From positions 124,001 to 188,000 of the forward strand of contig NZ_LT635539.1 in NCBI RefSeq assembly GCF_900120195.1: DNA of 64,000 bases, given 5' to 3'. The notes below the pieces were generated by a model. That model searched no databases, had not been told where the DNA came from, and worked only from the letters and a program-made list of their open reading frames with translations. The position numbers and the translations under genes were made by a program. Origin of the DNA: Blautia sp. Marseille-P3087 (GTDB taxonomy: Bacteria > Bacillota > Clostridia > Lachnospirales > Lachnospiraceae). Below, piece after piece: positions 1 through 8,778 of the stretch; position 1 is the first letter of the stretch; every line of letters begins with the position of its first letter.

Positions 1-381
1 TCCGTGATTTCCGTCAGTTGCGGTAAAGAAAGTAGCCTGTCCGAATTCTTTTCTCAATGCTTCAGAAGAAAGGACTGCATATGGAAGTTCACTGATGTCT
101 TTACCGACTTCTTTGGCTATGTAACGTCCCATTGCGTAGGAACCACCGAGAACCTTGAATGCGTTCAGTCCGAAACGGTAGGACTCATCTTTGCAATGGA
201 TACTTTTTACACCAAGATAGGATGCCAGAGCGGCGAGATCCTGAAGCGGAGTAACGGTGTATTGTGGGAAACTTTTGTGAAATTCATTGGCTTTTTTCAC
301 GTTTTCTTCAGACATTAATTCGAGATGTTTATCGTCTGACTTTGCAACGTGGTTGACGGTCCATTTTAAACCTTCTGTCAT
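1..381 (-). CDS. dpaL: Diaminopropionate ammonia-lyase (N-terminal part)
   Basis: The gene reads leftward from an ATG at 379-381 and runs off the window edge; 127 codons are visible. The complement of an AGGAGG ribosome site lies at 391-396. The visible protein carries the fold-type II PLP signature KDESYRFGLNAFK, in which Lys76 would be the PLP Schiff-base lysine, and a phosphate-cradle ATDGNHG motif at the window edge. Both match 2,3-diaminopropionate ammonia-lyase (YgeX/DpaL), which makes pyruvate and ammonia. From general knowledge, ygeX homologues occur in the purine/uric-acid catabolic clusters of anaerobic gut bacteria; the neighbours to the left are outside the window, so that role is not tested here. 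Confidence 0.9.
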   Translation of the reverse strand, partial: MTEGLKWTVNHVAKSDDKHLELMSEENVKKANEFHKSFPQYTVTPLQDLAALASYLGVKSIHCKDESYRFGLNAFKVLGGSYAMGRYIAKEVGKDISELPYAVLSSEALRKEFGQATFFTATDGNHG

Positions 382-443
382 GAGAAAAAACCTCCTTAAA
401 AAAATTCTTTTGAACTCATAATTTTTCTTTTCTAGCTGATTCT

Positions 444-471
444 ATCATATCATAAATATATGATTTTGCAA
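444..471 (-). promoter_or_regulatory. Promoter of dpaL with overlapping inverted repeat
   Basis: Read on the minus strand there is TTGCAA (471-466), a 16-nt spacer and TATGAT (449-444), a good sigma-A type promoter about 60 bases upstream of the dpaL start. The spacer and -10 region contain the inverted repeat ATCATAT/ATATGAT (444-450 and 458-464), which could be an operator. Confidence 0.55.
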
Positions 472-537
472 TAGAAATCAAAAAAATTTTTAGGTTTTAA
501 CAAAAAAAGTTAGCACACCAGAAAAAAGTTGCATTTA

Positions 538-566
538 TTGAAAAGAGAGAGAGGATATGGTACAAT
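538..566 (+). promoter_or_regulatory. Promoter for the DUF1015 gene
   Basis: TTGAAA (538-543), a 17-nt spacer and TACAAT (561-566) lie about 50 bases before the ATG at 616. Confidence 0.6.
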
Positions 567-615
567 ATTTTTTAGATTGCTACACAACAGAAGAGACAAA
601 AAGGAGATTAGAAAT

Positions 616-1860
616 ATGGCTGTTTTTCAGGCTTTTCGAGCATTGCGGCCGATACCGGAAAAGGCTTCTTCCGTAGCGGCACTTCCGTATGATGTTGTAA
701 CCCGCGAAGAAGCAAAGATGATCGGGGACAAGAATTCGGATTCATTTTTGCATGTAGACCGCCCGGAGATGGATCTGCCGGATGAGACCGACCTGTATGA
801 TGCAAAGGTCTATGACAAGGCAAGAGAAAATCTTCAGAATATGGAAAGAAATGGTATCCTTAAGCAGGATGAGACACCGTGCTACTATATTTATGAACTG
901 ACAAGAAACGGCAGGACACAGACGGGACTGGTTGGCTGCTGTTCTATCGATGACTATATGAATGGCGTTGTAAAGAAGCATGAACTTACAAGAGAAGATA
1001 AGGAGCAGGATCGTATCCGCCATGTAGATACCTGTGATGCAAATACCGGTCCGATCTTTCTGGCATGCAGATATCCGCAGGAACTTCTTGACCTGATGGA
1101 AGAATGGAAAGCATCACATGATGCAGTCTACGATTTTACGGCTGATGACGGGATCGGACACCGGGCATGGGTGATTGACGGTGAGAAAGAAAAGGCAACG
1201 ATCGCACAGCAGTTTGGAGAGATTCCTTCCATATACATTGCAGACGGTCATCACAGAGCTGCTTCAGCAGTAAAAGTCGGACTGAAAAGACGTGCGGAGC
1301 ATCCGGATTATGATGGAACCGAGGAATTCAATTATTTCCTTTCTGTAGTATTTCCGTACGATCAGCTCACGATTCTTGCATATAATCGAGTGGTAAAGGA
1401 TCTTCATGGTATGGATGAACATGCGTTTATCGCCAGTCTGAAATTTAATTTTGAACTGATGATCATGCCGGGATTTCCGTGCAAACCGGTTGAAAAGCAC
1501 TGCATGGGTATGTATGTGGGCGGAAACTGGTATCATCTGAAAGCGTGGGATGATGTCTATGCGAAGAAGGACATTGTAGGACAGCTTGATGTCTCGATCC
1601 TTCAGGAAAAAATCCTTTCACCGATTCTCGGAATTGGAGACCCTCGCACGGATCAGCGTATCCGTTTCGTAGGAGGCAGCCACAAATTGAGCGAACTAGC
1701 ACAGATTGCGGATTCGACGGGAGGCGTGGCGTTTGCCATGTTCCCGACTGCGATGGAGGATCTGATGCAGATTGCAGACGAAAGTAAACTGATGCCGCCG
1801 AAGTCGACCTGGTTTGAACCGAAACTTCGAAGCGGATTGTTTATTCATAAACTTTCATAA
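616..1860 (+). CDS. DUF1015 family protein (function unknown)
   Basis: A 414-residue protein. The open frame extends upstream to a TTG at 529, but the ATG at 616 is chosen because AAGGAG lies at 601-606 and the promoter lies at 538-566. The start MAVFQAFRALRP and the motif YIADGHHRAA are typical of the DUF1015 (COG4198) family. The DGHHR stretch resembles the phosphate-binding motif of ParB/SerK-like folds, so a small-molecule kinase-type activity is conceivable; that is inference only. Only 24 bases separate it from the SPFH gene downstream and no terminator is visible between them, so they may be cotranscribed. Confidence 0.8.
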   Translation: MAVFQAFRALRPIPEKASSVAALPYDVVTREEAKMIGDKNSDSFLHVDRPEMDLPDETDLYDAKVYDKARENLQNMERNGILKQDETPCYYIYELTRNGRTQTGLVGCCSIDDYMNGVVKKHELTREDKEQDRIRHVDTCDANTGPIFLACRYPQELLDLMEEWKASHDAVYDFTADDGIGHRAWVIDGEKEKATIAQQFGEIPSIYIADGHHRAASAVKVGLKRRAEHPDYDGTEEFNYFLSVVFPYDQLTILAYNRVVKDLHGMDEHAFIASLKFNFELMIMPGFPCKPVEKHCMGMYVGGNWYHLKAWDDVYAKKDIVGQLDVSILQEKILSPILGIGDPRTDQRIRFVGGSHKLSELAQIADSTGGVAFAMFPTAMEDLMQIADESKLMPPKSTWFEPKLRSGLFIHKLS

Positions 1861-1884
1861 CCAATAATAAGGAGGTATTTACGT

Positions 1885-3090
1885 ATGGGACTGATCAAAG
1901 CAGCAGCAGGGGCAGCAGGTGGTGTACTGGCTGACCAGTGGAAAGAATATTTTTACTGTGAAGCCATGCCGGCGGATGTTCTGATCACAAAGGCACACAA
2001 AAAAGTATCCGGAAGATCATCCAACAAACACGGCTCAGAGAATATTATTTCAAATGGTTCTGTAATTGCAGTCAATGACGGACAGTGTATGCTGATCGTA
2101 GAGCAGGGTAAGGTTGTAGATGTATGTGCAGAGCCGGGAGAATACAAATATGATATGTCTACAGAGCCGTCCGTTTTCTGCGGAGATCTGGGAGAGGGGA
2201 TTCGCAATGTGTTCCAGCAGATCGGCAAACGTTTCACATTCGGAGGAGAGGCCCCGAAGGATCAGAGAGTATACTTTGTCAATACCAAAGAACTTGTAGG
2301 AAATAAATACGGCACACCGAATCCGGTGCCTTTCCGTGTAGTAGATGCAAACATCGGACTGGATATCGACATTTCCATCAAATGCTTTGGTGAATACAGC
2401 TATCGTATTGCAAACCCGATTCTTTTTTATACCAATGTATGTGGCAATGTGGAAGAAGACTACGAGAGAGAGGAAATCGACGGCCAGTTAAAGAGTGAAC
2501 TTATGACTGCCCTGCAGCCGGCATTTGCCAGAATTTCCGAGCAGGGAATCCGTTACAGTGCACTTCCGGGACATACACAGGAACTTTCTGATGCACTGAA
2601 TCAGGTACTTTCCGAAAAATGGAACAATTTACGTGGAATCCGCATTGTTTCACTTGGCGTATCCAGCGTAAAGGCTTCAGAAGAAGATGAAGCAATGATC
2701 AAAGAACTTCAGAGAAATGCTGCATTCCGTAATCCGACAATGGCAGCGGCACACATGGTCGGTGCACAGGCAAGTGCGATGCAGGCGGCAGCTTCCAATC
2801 AGAATGCCGGACCAGCAATGGCATTTGCAGGACTGAATATGGCAGCAAATGCAGGTGGAGTGAATGCACAGAATTTATTTGCGATGGGAACACAACAGAC
2901 GCAGCCGATGCAGCCGGTGCAGCCGCAGACTCAGGCAGCAGGAGGATGGACCTGCAGCTGTGGAGCAGTCAATACCGGAAAATTCTGCCAGGAGTGTGGC
3001 CAGCCGCGCCCGGCGGGACCGTGGACCTGCAGCTGTGGAGCAACAAACACCGGTAAATTCTGTCAGGAATGCGGAAAACCGAGACCATAA
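1885..3090 (+). CDS. SPFH-domain protein with C-terminal double zinc ribbon (YdjI-like)
   Basis: A 401-residue protein with RBS AAGGAGG at 1869-1875. Residues about 20-280 form an SPFH (virion-core/YdjI type) domain, followed by an Ala/Met/Gln-rich linker. The C-terminus has two near-identical zinc ribbons, each with CSCG and CQECG cysteine pairs (WTCSCGAVNTGKFCQECG and a second copy). There is no signal peptide; the first residues (MGLIKAAAGAAGG) may associate with the membrane. In B. subtilis, YdjI works with YdjG and YdjH on the membrane and recruits a PspA-type protein. The two following genes match YdjG and YdjH in type, so the same kind of complex is likely. No PspA homologue is present in the window. 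Confidence 0.85.
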   Translation: MGLIKAAAGAAGGVLADQWKEYFYCEAMPADVLITKAHKKVSGRSSNKHGSENIISNGSVIAVNDGQCMLIVEQGKVVDVCAEPGEYKYDMSTEPSVFCGDLGEGIRNVFQQIGKRFTFGGEAPKDQRVYFVNTKELVGNKYGTPNPVPFRVVDANIGLDIDISIKCFGEYSYRIANPILFYTNVCGNVEEDYEREEIDGQLKSELMTALQPAFARISEQGIRYSALPGHTQELSDALNQVLSEKWNNLRGIRIVSLGVSSVKASEEDEAMIKELQRNAAFRNPTMAAAHMVGAQASAMQAAASNQNAGPAMAFAGLNMAANAGGVNAQNLFAMGTQQTQPMQPVQPQTQAAGGWTCSCGAVNTGKFCQECGQPRPAGPWTCSCGATNTGKFCQECGKPRP

Positions 3091-3111
3091 GTATTGTGGA
3101 AGGAATAATGT

Positions 3112-4209
3112 ATGGATACAGTAAATTACAAATGTCCAAATTGTTCTGCTGGCCTTGCGTTTGACAGTAAATCTCAGAAAATGAAATGTGAATACTGTGG
3201 AAACGCATATTCACTGGAAGAATTGGAACAGCTTGCAGAGCAGCAGGATACAGTTAAAGAAGATACGACGACTCACTGGGAGGGATTTGAGCCGGAACAG
3301 TGGCAGTCAGATGAAAAATCAAACATGGCGGTGTGGAGCTGTCCGTCCTGCGGAGCTGAGGTGCTTGCGGAAAAGACAACAGGTGCAACTATTTGTCCGT
3401 ACTGTGATAATCCGATGATCATGCCGGAGCAATTTGCAGATACCTATCGTCCTGATTATGTGATCCCGTTTAAAAAATCCAAAAAAGAAGCAATAGAGGC
3501 GCTTAAGAAGCACTACGAAAAGAAACCGCTTCTGCCCAGGGTGTTCAAAAATGAAAATCATATTGAGGAGATAAAGGCGGTTTATGTACCGTTCTGGCTG
3601 TTTGATCTGGATACGGCAGGAAGATTCCAGTATGATGCGACCAGAAGCAGAGTATGGGATGATGATGATTATACATATACAGAGACCAGCCATTATCGCG
3701 TAGTACGTGCCGGTAAAATGAAGTTTCAAAAAATTCCGGTTGATGGTTCAAAAGTAATCGATGACACGATGATGGAGGCAATAGAGCCTTATGATTATGC
3801 TGATCTCAAGGAATTTAATCTGTCCTATCTTTCAGGATATATGGCGGATAAATATGATCAGGAGCCGGATGATCTGACTGCAAGAGTTTATGAGCGGATG
3901 GAGCAGAGTGTGCGGGAAGGCTTCCGGGATTCTGTTGAATGCTATGAAACAGTAACCACCAAGAAAGAAAAGATTACTGTAACAAATAAAGGACAGGTAA
4001 AATACGGCCTGTTTCCGGTATGGTTCCTTAATACAAAATGGAATGGACAGACATATTCCTTTGCAATGAATGGTCAGACCGGACATCTGATAGGGGATCT
4101 TCCTGTCGGAAAAACGCTGGCAGTCAAGTACTGGTTTAAGCATCATATTCCACTGACTCTTATAATGGCGGCAATTGTTACAGTGTTGCGTCTGAAAGGG
4201 GTGATCTGA
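3112..4209 (+). CDS. Zinc-ribbon membrane protein (YdjG-like)
   Basis: A 365-residue protein. A TFIIB-type zinc ribbon at the N-terminus (CPNCSAGL...CEYCGN) is followed by a second one around residues 76-103 (CPSCGAEV...CPYCDN). A long soluble region follows (with WLFDLD and YSFAMNGQTG elements typical of this family), and the C-terminus has one hydrophobic segment (HIPLTLIMAAIVTVL). It starts 21 bases after the SPFH gene and its TGA directly abuts the GTG of the next gene, indicating one transcription unit. It corresponds to the YdjG component of the YdjGHI-like module. Catalytic activity is not evident; a scaffold or receptor role is inferred. Confidence 0.8.
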   Translation: MDTVNYKCPNCSAGLAFDSKSQKMKCEYCGNAYSLEELEQLAEQQDTVKEDTTTHWEGFEPEQWQSDEKSNMAVWSCPSCGAEVLAEKTTGATICPYCDNPMIMPEQFADTYRPDYVIPFKKSKKEAIEALKKHYEKKPLLPRVFKNENHIEEIKAVYVPFWLFDLDTAGRFQYDATRSRVWDDDDYTYTETSHYRVVRAGKMKFQKIPVDGSKVIDDTMMEAIEPYDYADLKEFNLSYLSGYMADKYDQEPDDLTARVYERMEQSVREGFRDSVECYETVTTKKEKITVTNKGQVKYGLFPVWFLNTKWNGQTYSFAMNGQTGHLIGDLPVGKTLAVKYWFKHHIPLTLIMAAIVTVLRLKGVI

Positions 4210-5088
4210 GTGAAAAAAACAAAATTGTTATTAAGTGGTTTATTGCTCAGTATCAGTCTGGGAATGATTTTGCCTGCGGTTTCCTTTGCAGCCACAGATA
4301 CGTCTGCCACTTCATCGACAGATGAAAATGACGCAGATGAGACAACAGATGGTGGAGAATTTACATGGGTATATGATGCGTATGGTCTTTTAAGTGATGA
4401 ACAGTATACAGAACTTGAGGACGAGCTTGCTGAAATATATGATGAGTACAAATATGATGTGGTGCTGGCTATTTCTCCTGATATAGGAGAGGAGCATGAT
4501 TACAGGAAGTATGTAGCGACATTTATGCAGACGAATGAAATCGGATATGGCGATACTCATGAGGGAATGTGTATTTTTCATCAGCCGGATGCAAGAAATA
4601 TTACGATCGTATTCCGTGGGGAAACGCAGGATGATTTCACAGAAAGCATTCAGGAAGAAATGCTGGATAAGTGTAAGGAAAGGCTGAAAGCAGATGATCC
4701 GTTTGGCGGCTATCAGTCATTGATCAGGGATTTGAAAAGCGGGCTTTCGAGAATCTCTGAGGGCAAAAAAATACGCCCGATGGATATAGATGACGGTACA
4801 GTGTCCTCTCGCTTTTTTACAGATCTGCTCATGGCTTTTGTAATTATGGCGATTCCGACAGCACTCATGACATGGCATCAGGTACGTAAAATGAAAACAA
4901 AAGTGCAGCAGTCCAACGCCGACCAGTACACGGCAGATGGCGGACTGGAGCTTACTGAAAAAAGGGATATTTTCCTTTATACAACCATGACAAAAACAGA
5001 AAAACCAAAGAATGATGATAATGACAGTGATTCCGGAAGTTTTTCCAGTGGCGGAGAGAGTTTTTCAGGCTCCAGCAGTGACTATTAA
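4210..5088 (+). CDS. TPM-domain membrane protein (YdjH-like)
   Basis: A 292-residue protein starting with GTG immediately after the previous stop. It has a signal peptide (MKKTKLLLSGLLLSISLGM... ending near SFA), an extracytoplasmic TPM domain at about residues 45-170 (WVYDAYGLLSDEQ, DVVLAISPDIG), a transmembrane helix near 200-222 (LLMAFVIMAIPTALM) and a cytoplasmic tail rich in Ser/Gly/Asp. TPM proteins act in membrane or protein quality control in bacteria and chloroplasts. With the two upstream genes it completes an SPFH/zinc-ribbon/TPM trio. The tail ends in a Ser/Gly repeat (SGSFSSGGESFSGSSSDY). Confidence 0.8.
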   Translation: MKKTKLLLSGLLLSISLGMILPAVSFAATDTSATSSTDENDADETTDGGEFTWVYDAYGLLSDEQYTELEDELAEIYDEYKYDVVLAISPDIGEEHDYRKYVATFMQTNEIGYGDTHEGMCIFHQPDARNITIVFRGETQDDFTESIQEEMLDKCKERLKADDPFGGYQSLIRDLKSGLSRISEGKKIRPMDIDDGTVSSRFFTDLLMAFVIMAIPTALMTWHQVRKMKTKVQQSNADQYTADGGLELTEKRDIFLYTTMTKTEKPKNDDNDSDSGSFSSGGESFSGSSSDY

Positions 5089-5091
5089 ACG

Positions 5092-5150
5092 AGTATACAA
5101 AAACGGTTCAGTCTCCGGTGGATTCCGGAAACTGAGCCGCTTTTTTGTAT
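5092..5150. terminator. Intrinsic terminator after the YdjGHI-like operon
   Basis: A long hairpin: CGGTTCAGTCTCCGG pairs with CCGGAAACTGAGCCG (two G-U pairs), flanked by an A-run and a T-run within an outer GTATAC...GTATAC palindrome. It should work in both directions. Confidence 0.85.
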
Positions 5151-5293
5151 ACAGTGAATTTGCATCAAAACTGCACAATATGGTACATAAATACTTTGAA
5201 GAAGTACAGCAATGTACTGATAAAAATACAATATATAGGAAAAATGCACAAAACTGCTCAATAAAACGCATGATTTGTTGAATGAAAGTGCAA

Positions 5294-5321
5294 TTGTAAT
5301 TTGCAATGGTTATGATATAAT
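5294..5321 (+). promoter_or_regulatory. Promoter of the antiporter gene
   Basis: TTGTAA (5294-5299), a 16-nt spacer and a perfect TATAAT (5316-5321) lie shortly before the gene's GTG/TTG start choices. Confidence 0.55.
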
Positions 5322-5343
5322 TTCCACTGGTTGAAAACTAAAC

Positions 5344-6798
5344 GTGGGGGTGACATCTTTGAAAAAAACAGTAACATTTTTTGGAATGCTTCTGACCATG
5401 CTTTTGATGTGTCCGACAGGTGTCTGGGCCGCAGGCGGCAACGAGACAACCACTCAGGTGCCGGTATGGCTTTGTATTCCGTTTGCAGGACTTCTGCTCT
5501 GTATTGCAGTGATGCCGCTGATCAAAGCAGAATGGTGGGAGGCACATCAGCCACATGTCGTTCTTATGTGGATACTTCTGATGGTAATTCCTTTTGTAGT
5601 TGTTTATGGTGCAGGGATGGCAACGGAAACGGTTCTCGAATGCATTGTAAATGATTATCTTACTTTTATTGTTCTTTTGTTTGGACTTTTTTGCGTTTCC
5701 GGTAACATTACGATGGAGGGAGATTTCGCCGGCTCGCCGCGCGTCAATGCGTGTCTGCTTGCTTTCGGAACACTTTTGTCAAGCTGCATCGGAACGACCG
5801 GAGCAAGTATGTTGATGGTTCGTCCTGTCATCAAGATGAATTCATGGAGAAAAAGAAAAAGCCATATCATGGTATTCTTCATCTTTATGGTTTCCAATAT
5901 GGGAGGATGTCTGACACCAATCGGAGATCCGCCGCTTCTGATGGGCTTTATGCGTGGCGTTCCGTTTTTCTGGAGTCTGCATCTGTTCCCGGTACTTCTG
6001 TTTAATATGGTGATCCTGCTGTTTGTATTCTATCATGTAGACAAACTTGCATATCGCAAAGATATTGCACAGGGACGTAAACCGGATATCAGCAAGCCGG
6101 GTACAGAATTTCATATTGATGGATTACATAACATTATTTTCCTCGTAATGATCGTGGCAGCGGTTATTTTAAGTGGTGTTCTTCCGGGGCTTTCTGCATT
6201 CCAGAATGCTTCTGGTGAGGTGATGGGAATTCATATTTTCGGAGAAGTGACACTGACTTTCCCGGCACTGATTGAGATCGTCATGATCCTGCTTGCAGCA
6301 TTTTTGTCCTTTAAAACAACGGATAAGAGCATTCGCAGAAGAAACCATTTTACATGGGGTGCAATCAAAGAAGTCGCCGTATTGTTTATTGGTATTTTTG
6401 TTACGATGCAGCCGGCACTGATGCTGTTGAAATCACTTGGTCCGCATCTTGGTCTGTCAAGACCGCTGGAAATGTTCTGGGCGACGGGTGCGCTGTCCAG
6501 TTTCCTGGATAATACACCAACCTATCTGGTATTCCTTACAACTGCAGGTACACTTGGATTTATGAATGGTGTGACAACAAGTCTAGGAACCGTACCGGTC
6601 AAACTTTTGTCCGCTATTTCCTGCGGTGCTGTATTTATGGGAGCCAATACATATATCGGTAATGCGCCGAACTTTATGGTAAAATCAATCTCTGACGAAA
6701 ACGGTGTTAAAATGCCGTCCTTCTTCGGATACATATTATGGTCACTTGTATTTCTTGTTCCGGTATTTATACTGGATATGCTTGTGTTCTTTATGTAA
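5344..6798 (+). CDS. NhaD-like sodium:proton antiporter family membrane protein
   Basis: Up to 484 residues with many hydrophobic segments, starting with a signal-like first helix. It belongs to the ArsB/NhaD ion-transporter superfamily: note GTTGASMLMVRP and the repeated half LTPIGDPPLLMGFMRG, both typical of the Na+/H+ antiporter-like (putative citrate transporter) branch. The substrate cannot be read from sequence. The start is uncertain: GTG at 5344, GTG at 5350 or TTG at 5359 are possible. The GGGGG stretch at 5346-5350 sits at good distance from the TTG at 5359, so the protein may begin LKKTVTFFG. The next gene starts 12 bases after its stop, so they probably form an operon. Confidence 0.85.
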   Translation: MGVTSLKKTVTFFGMLLTMLLMCPTGVWAAGGNETTTQVPVWLCIPFAGLLLCIAVMPLIKAEWWEAHQPHVVLMWILLMVIPFVVVYGAGMATETVLECIVNDYLTFIVLLFGLFCVSGNITMEGDFAGSPRVNACLLAFGTLLSSCIGTTGASMLMVRPVIKMNSWRKRKSHIMVFFIFMVSNMGGCLTPIGDPPLLMGFMRGVPFFWSLHLFPVLLFNMVILLFVFYHVDKLAYRKDIAQGRKPDISKPGTEFHIDGLHNIIFLVMIVAAVILSGVLPGLSAFQNASGEVMGIHIFGEVTLTFPALIEIVMILLAAFLSFKTTDKSIRRRNHFTWGAIKEVAVLFIGIFVTMQPALMLLKSLGPHLGLSRPLEMFWATGALSSFLDNTPTYLVFLTTAGTLGFMNGVTTSLGTVPVKLLSAISCGAVFMGANTYIGNAPNFMVKSISDENGVKMPSFFGYILWSLVFLVPVFILDMLVFFM

Positions 6799-6810
6799 GG
6801 GGGGAGAATT

Positions 6811-7821
6811 ATGTCAGAAAATATCAATCAGGAAATATATACAGAACTTGCCAACCGGATTTATGATCTGGATGGAGAGGTTTATCGTGTACTGGGATCG
6901 TCTCTGGGACGTACCTTTACCGGAAATCGTGACACAACGATCCGTACGTTGAGCATGCTGATGTACACAAAACCGGATGGACATCTTCTTCGAAGCGAAC
7001 TGGCACTGATCAGTAACATGGCGAGAACTATCAAGGATGATGCCGAGAGAAGTCGCCTGATGACAGAATATGATGAGATCCTGAAGGCAATTGAGAAACT
7101 TCCGGATATGTTCGGAAAGACAGATATCATCGATGCAGAGCGTGTGGCATTGAACCTTGCTGCAAGACGTGAGAAGATTTCAGAGGATGACCACCTTGTG
7201 ATCTGTATCAGCCGTACTCAGGGAAGTGCCGGAAATGATATCGGATTCGAACTGGCGGATAATCTCAGAATCAATTACTATGATGTTGAAATCTTTGATC
7301 AGGTTCTGAAACGTCTGGAAGCAGAAAAAGATGCCGTACAGGACAAAGAGAATTTTACAGAGTTCAACAAATATGGAAAGAAAACACACGAAAGTCTTCG
7401 CACGAAACTGAAAGAGCTGAACCGATATCACGGACTTTCAAAGCAGGATGCAGTTTTCTTCAATATGAGTGATCTGATCTGCGACCTTGCACGGACAGAA
7501 GACTGTCTGATCATGGGACGCTGTGCAGATGCAATCCTGAAAAATAACCATATTCCGCATATCAGTATTTTTATCAGTGCACCATTCCAGGTTCGCACAC
7601 AGCATGTCATGGATGTGCGGAACATGGATATGAAAGAAGCCGTCCGTTTCCTCAAGAAAATGGATAAACAGCATAAGAAATACTATGAATTTTATACTGG
7701 TGAGAAATGGGGTAAACCAGAGAATTATGACCTCTGCATCAACAGTGCAAACTATGGAATCAAAGAGACGATTGATGTGATCAAACGTCTTTTGAATCAG
7801 CAGACCGTGCAGCGCAATTAA
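6811..7821 (+). CDS. Cytidylate kinase-like family protein with N-terminal helical extension
   Basis: A 336-residue protein with GGGGGAG upstream of its ATG. The C-terminal part, from about residue 127, has the P-loop-like ISRTQGSAGNDIGFELA and matches the cytidylate-kinase-like family (PF13189). It also has the usual RxxAD element (GRCADAILKN) and a late MDKQHKKYYEFYTG segment. The first ~125 residues are a charged helical region not found in plain CMP kinases. The true substrate is unknown in this family. It is coupled to the antiporter gene upstream and followed by a terminator. Confidence 0.75.
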   Translation: MSENINQEIYTELANRIYDLDGEVYRVLGSSLGRTFTGNRDTTIRTLSMLMYTKPDGHLLRSELALISNMARTIKDDAERSRLMTEYDEILKAIEKLPDMFGKTDIIDAERVALNLAARREKISEDDHLVICISRTQGSAGNDIGFELADNLRINYYDVEIFDQVLKRLEAEKDAVQDKENFTEFNKYGKKTHESLRTKLKELNRYHGLSKQDAVFFNMSDLICDLARTEDCLIMGRCADAILKNNHIPHISIFISAPFQVRTQHVMDVRNMDMKEAVRFLKKMDKQHKKYYEFYTGEKWGKPENYDLCINSANYGIKETIDVIKRLLNQQTVQRN

Positions 7822-7834
7822 ATAAAGCGAAAAG

Positions 7835-7884
7835 AAAATCCGCAGGATGTTGTCCTAAGAATGACAGCAGACTGCGGATTTTTT
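7835..7884 (+). terminator. Intrinsic terminator after the cytidylate-kinase-like gene
   Basis: AAAATCCGCAG pairs with CTGCGGATTTTTT. An inner part (GTTGTCCTAAGAATGACAGC) can pair further. The A-run/T-run flanks allow two-way termination between convergent genes. Confidence 0.85.
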
Positions 7885-7906
7885 ATGGGAAATATAAAAA
7901 TATAAA

Positions 7907-8554
7907 TTATTTATTTACATCAATGTAACTGTACAGAGTATATTTTGATATACCAAAATAACTTGCAACTTTGTCGCCGGATTTTGTGATCAGGAATGCA
8001 CCGGAATCATTCAGAAACTGAATGGCAGTTACTTTGTCCTCTTTATTCATGAGGGCAACCGGTTTTCCGACCAGGGCAACGGATTCCTCAATCAGGTGAT
8101 CCAGAAGATCATTGACGCTGTGAGTGATTTCCTTTGGCTTTTCCTCTTTGTTTACAGGAGTGATCAGAGAGTGCAGTGCACTTTCAATCATAGTAAGTTT
8201 GGTAATATCGTAGTTGATTCCAAATACATAGTGAAGACTGCCGTCATCGTCACGAATATAGGAAGTACTGCATTTCAGAATCTTACCATCAGAAGTCTTC
8301 ATCAGATATCCGGGATGATCCTGAATTTCATCCGTCGGATCACTGCCTTTTTTGTTGTTATGGCGGATGACATCAAATACAGCATTGGAAGGACCATCGC
8401 CGATCCCTCTGCCGGTAACATGACCATTTTCGATATATACAATAGAATGTTCCGGATCGTTTGTCTTAAGATCGTGGATCACGATTTCACAATCAGGACC
8501 AAATTGAGAAGCGAGATCACTTGCAATCTGCTTTAATACAGTCAGACGTCCCAT
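7907..8554 (-). CDS. YheO/DauR-type PAS-HTH transcriptional regulator
   Basis: A 215-residue protein on the minus strand with a strong RBS (complement of tcctcct at 8561-8567). Residues 1-120 are a YheO-type PAS-like sensor (DLASQFGPDCEIVIHDL, GYLMKTSDGKILKCSTS). The C-terminal HTH reads GDKVASYFGISKYTLYSYI. Relatives such as DauR control amino-acid or nitrogen catabolism genes. It is transcribed divergently from the hydantoinase gene across a 224-base intergenic region, so regulation of hydantoinase/hydE and perhaps of dpaL is the likely role (inferred). Confidence 0.85.
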   Translation of the reverse strand: MGRLTVLKQIASDLASQFGPDCEIVIHDLKTNDPEHSIVYIENGHVTGRGIGDGPSNAVFDVIRHNNKKGSDPTDEIQDHPGYLMKTSDGKILKCSTSYIRDDDGSLHYVFGINYDITKLTMIESALHSLITPVNKEEKPKEITHSVNDLLDHLIEESVALVGKPVALMNKEDKVTAIQFLNDSGAFLITKSGDKVASYFGISKYTLYSYIDVNK

Positions 8555-8569
8555 TATTATTCCTCCTCC

Positions 8570-8598
8570 ATGTTATAGTGTTAATATTAATATAACAT
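8570..8598. promoter_or_regulatory. Nested palindrome near the regulator start, possible operator
   Basis: The inverted repeat ATGTTAT (8570-8576) / ATAACAT (8592-8598) surrounds the palindrome TTAATATTAA (8581-8590). It lies just upstream of the regulator's ribosome site, where an autoregulatory operator would be expected. Confidence 0.35.
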
Positions 8599-8689
8599 AT
8601 ATTTTTTTTAAGATAAAGATTTTTCCAGAGAAAAATTAAGGAGCCCTTAAAAAAATTGTTTTAAATTGACCGGAATGCATAGACAGTAG

Positions 8690-8718
8690 TTGATAGTAGC
8701 ATGGAAGAATGTTATATT
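8690..8718 (+). promoter_or_regulatory. Promoter of the hydantoinase-hydE unit
   Basis: TTGATA (8690-8695), a 17-nt spacer and TATATT (8713-8718). It lies about 60 bases before the ATG at 8779, and this favours that start over an upstream in-frame ATG at 8701, which would fall inside the promoter. Confidence 0.6.
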
Positions 8719-8778
8719 TATATATCATATAGAATGATTTTTTTCGCAGTAAAACAATCATATTTCGGGGGTGGATTT

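Noticed and set aside
4-318. A plus-strand open frame at the left edge
   Set aside because: The minus strand encodes a clear diaminopropionate ammonia-lyase with the PLP lysine motif; the plus frame is its shadow.
8701-8778. Upstream ATG at 8701 as the hydantoinase start
   Set aside because: It falls inside the -35/-10 region and lacks a ribosome site; ATG 8779 with GGGGGTGG gives the normal family length.
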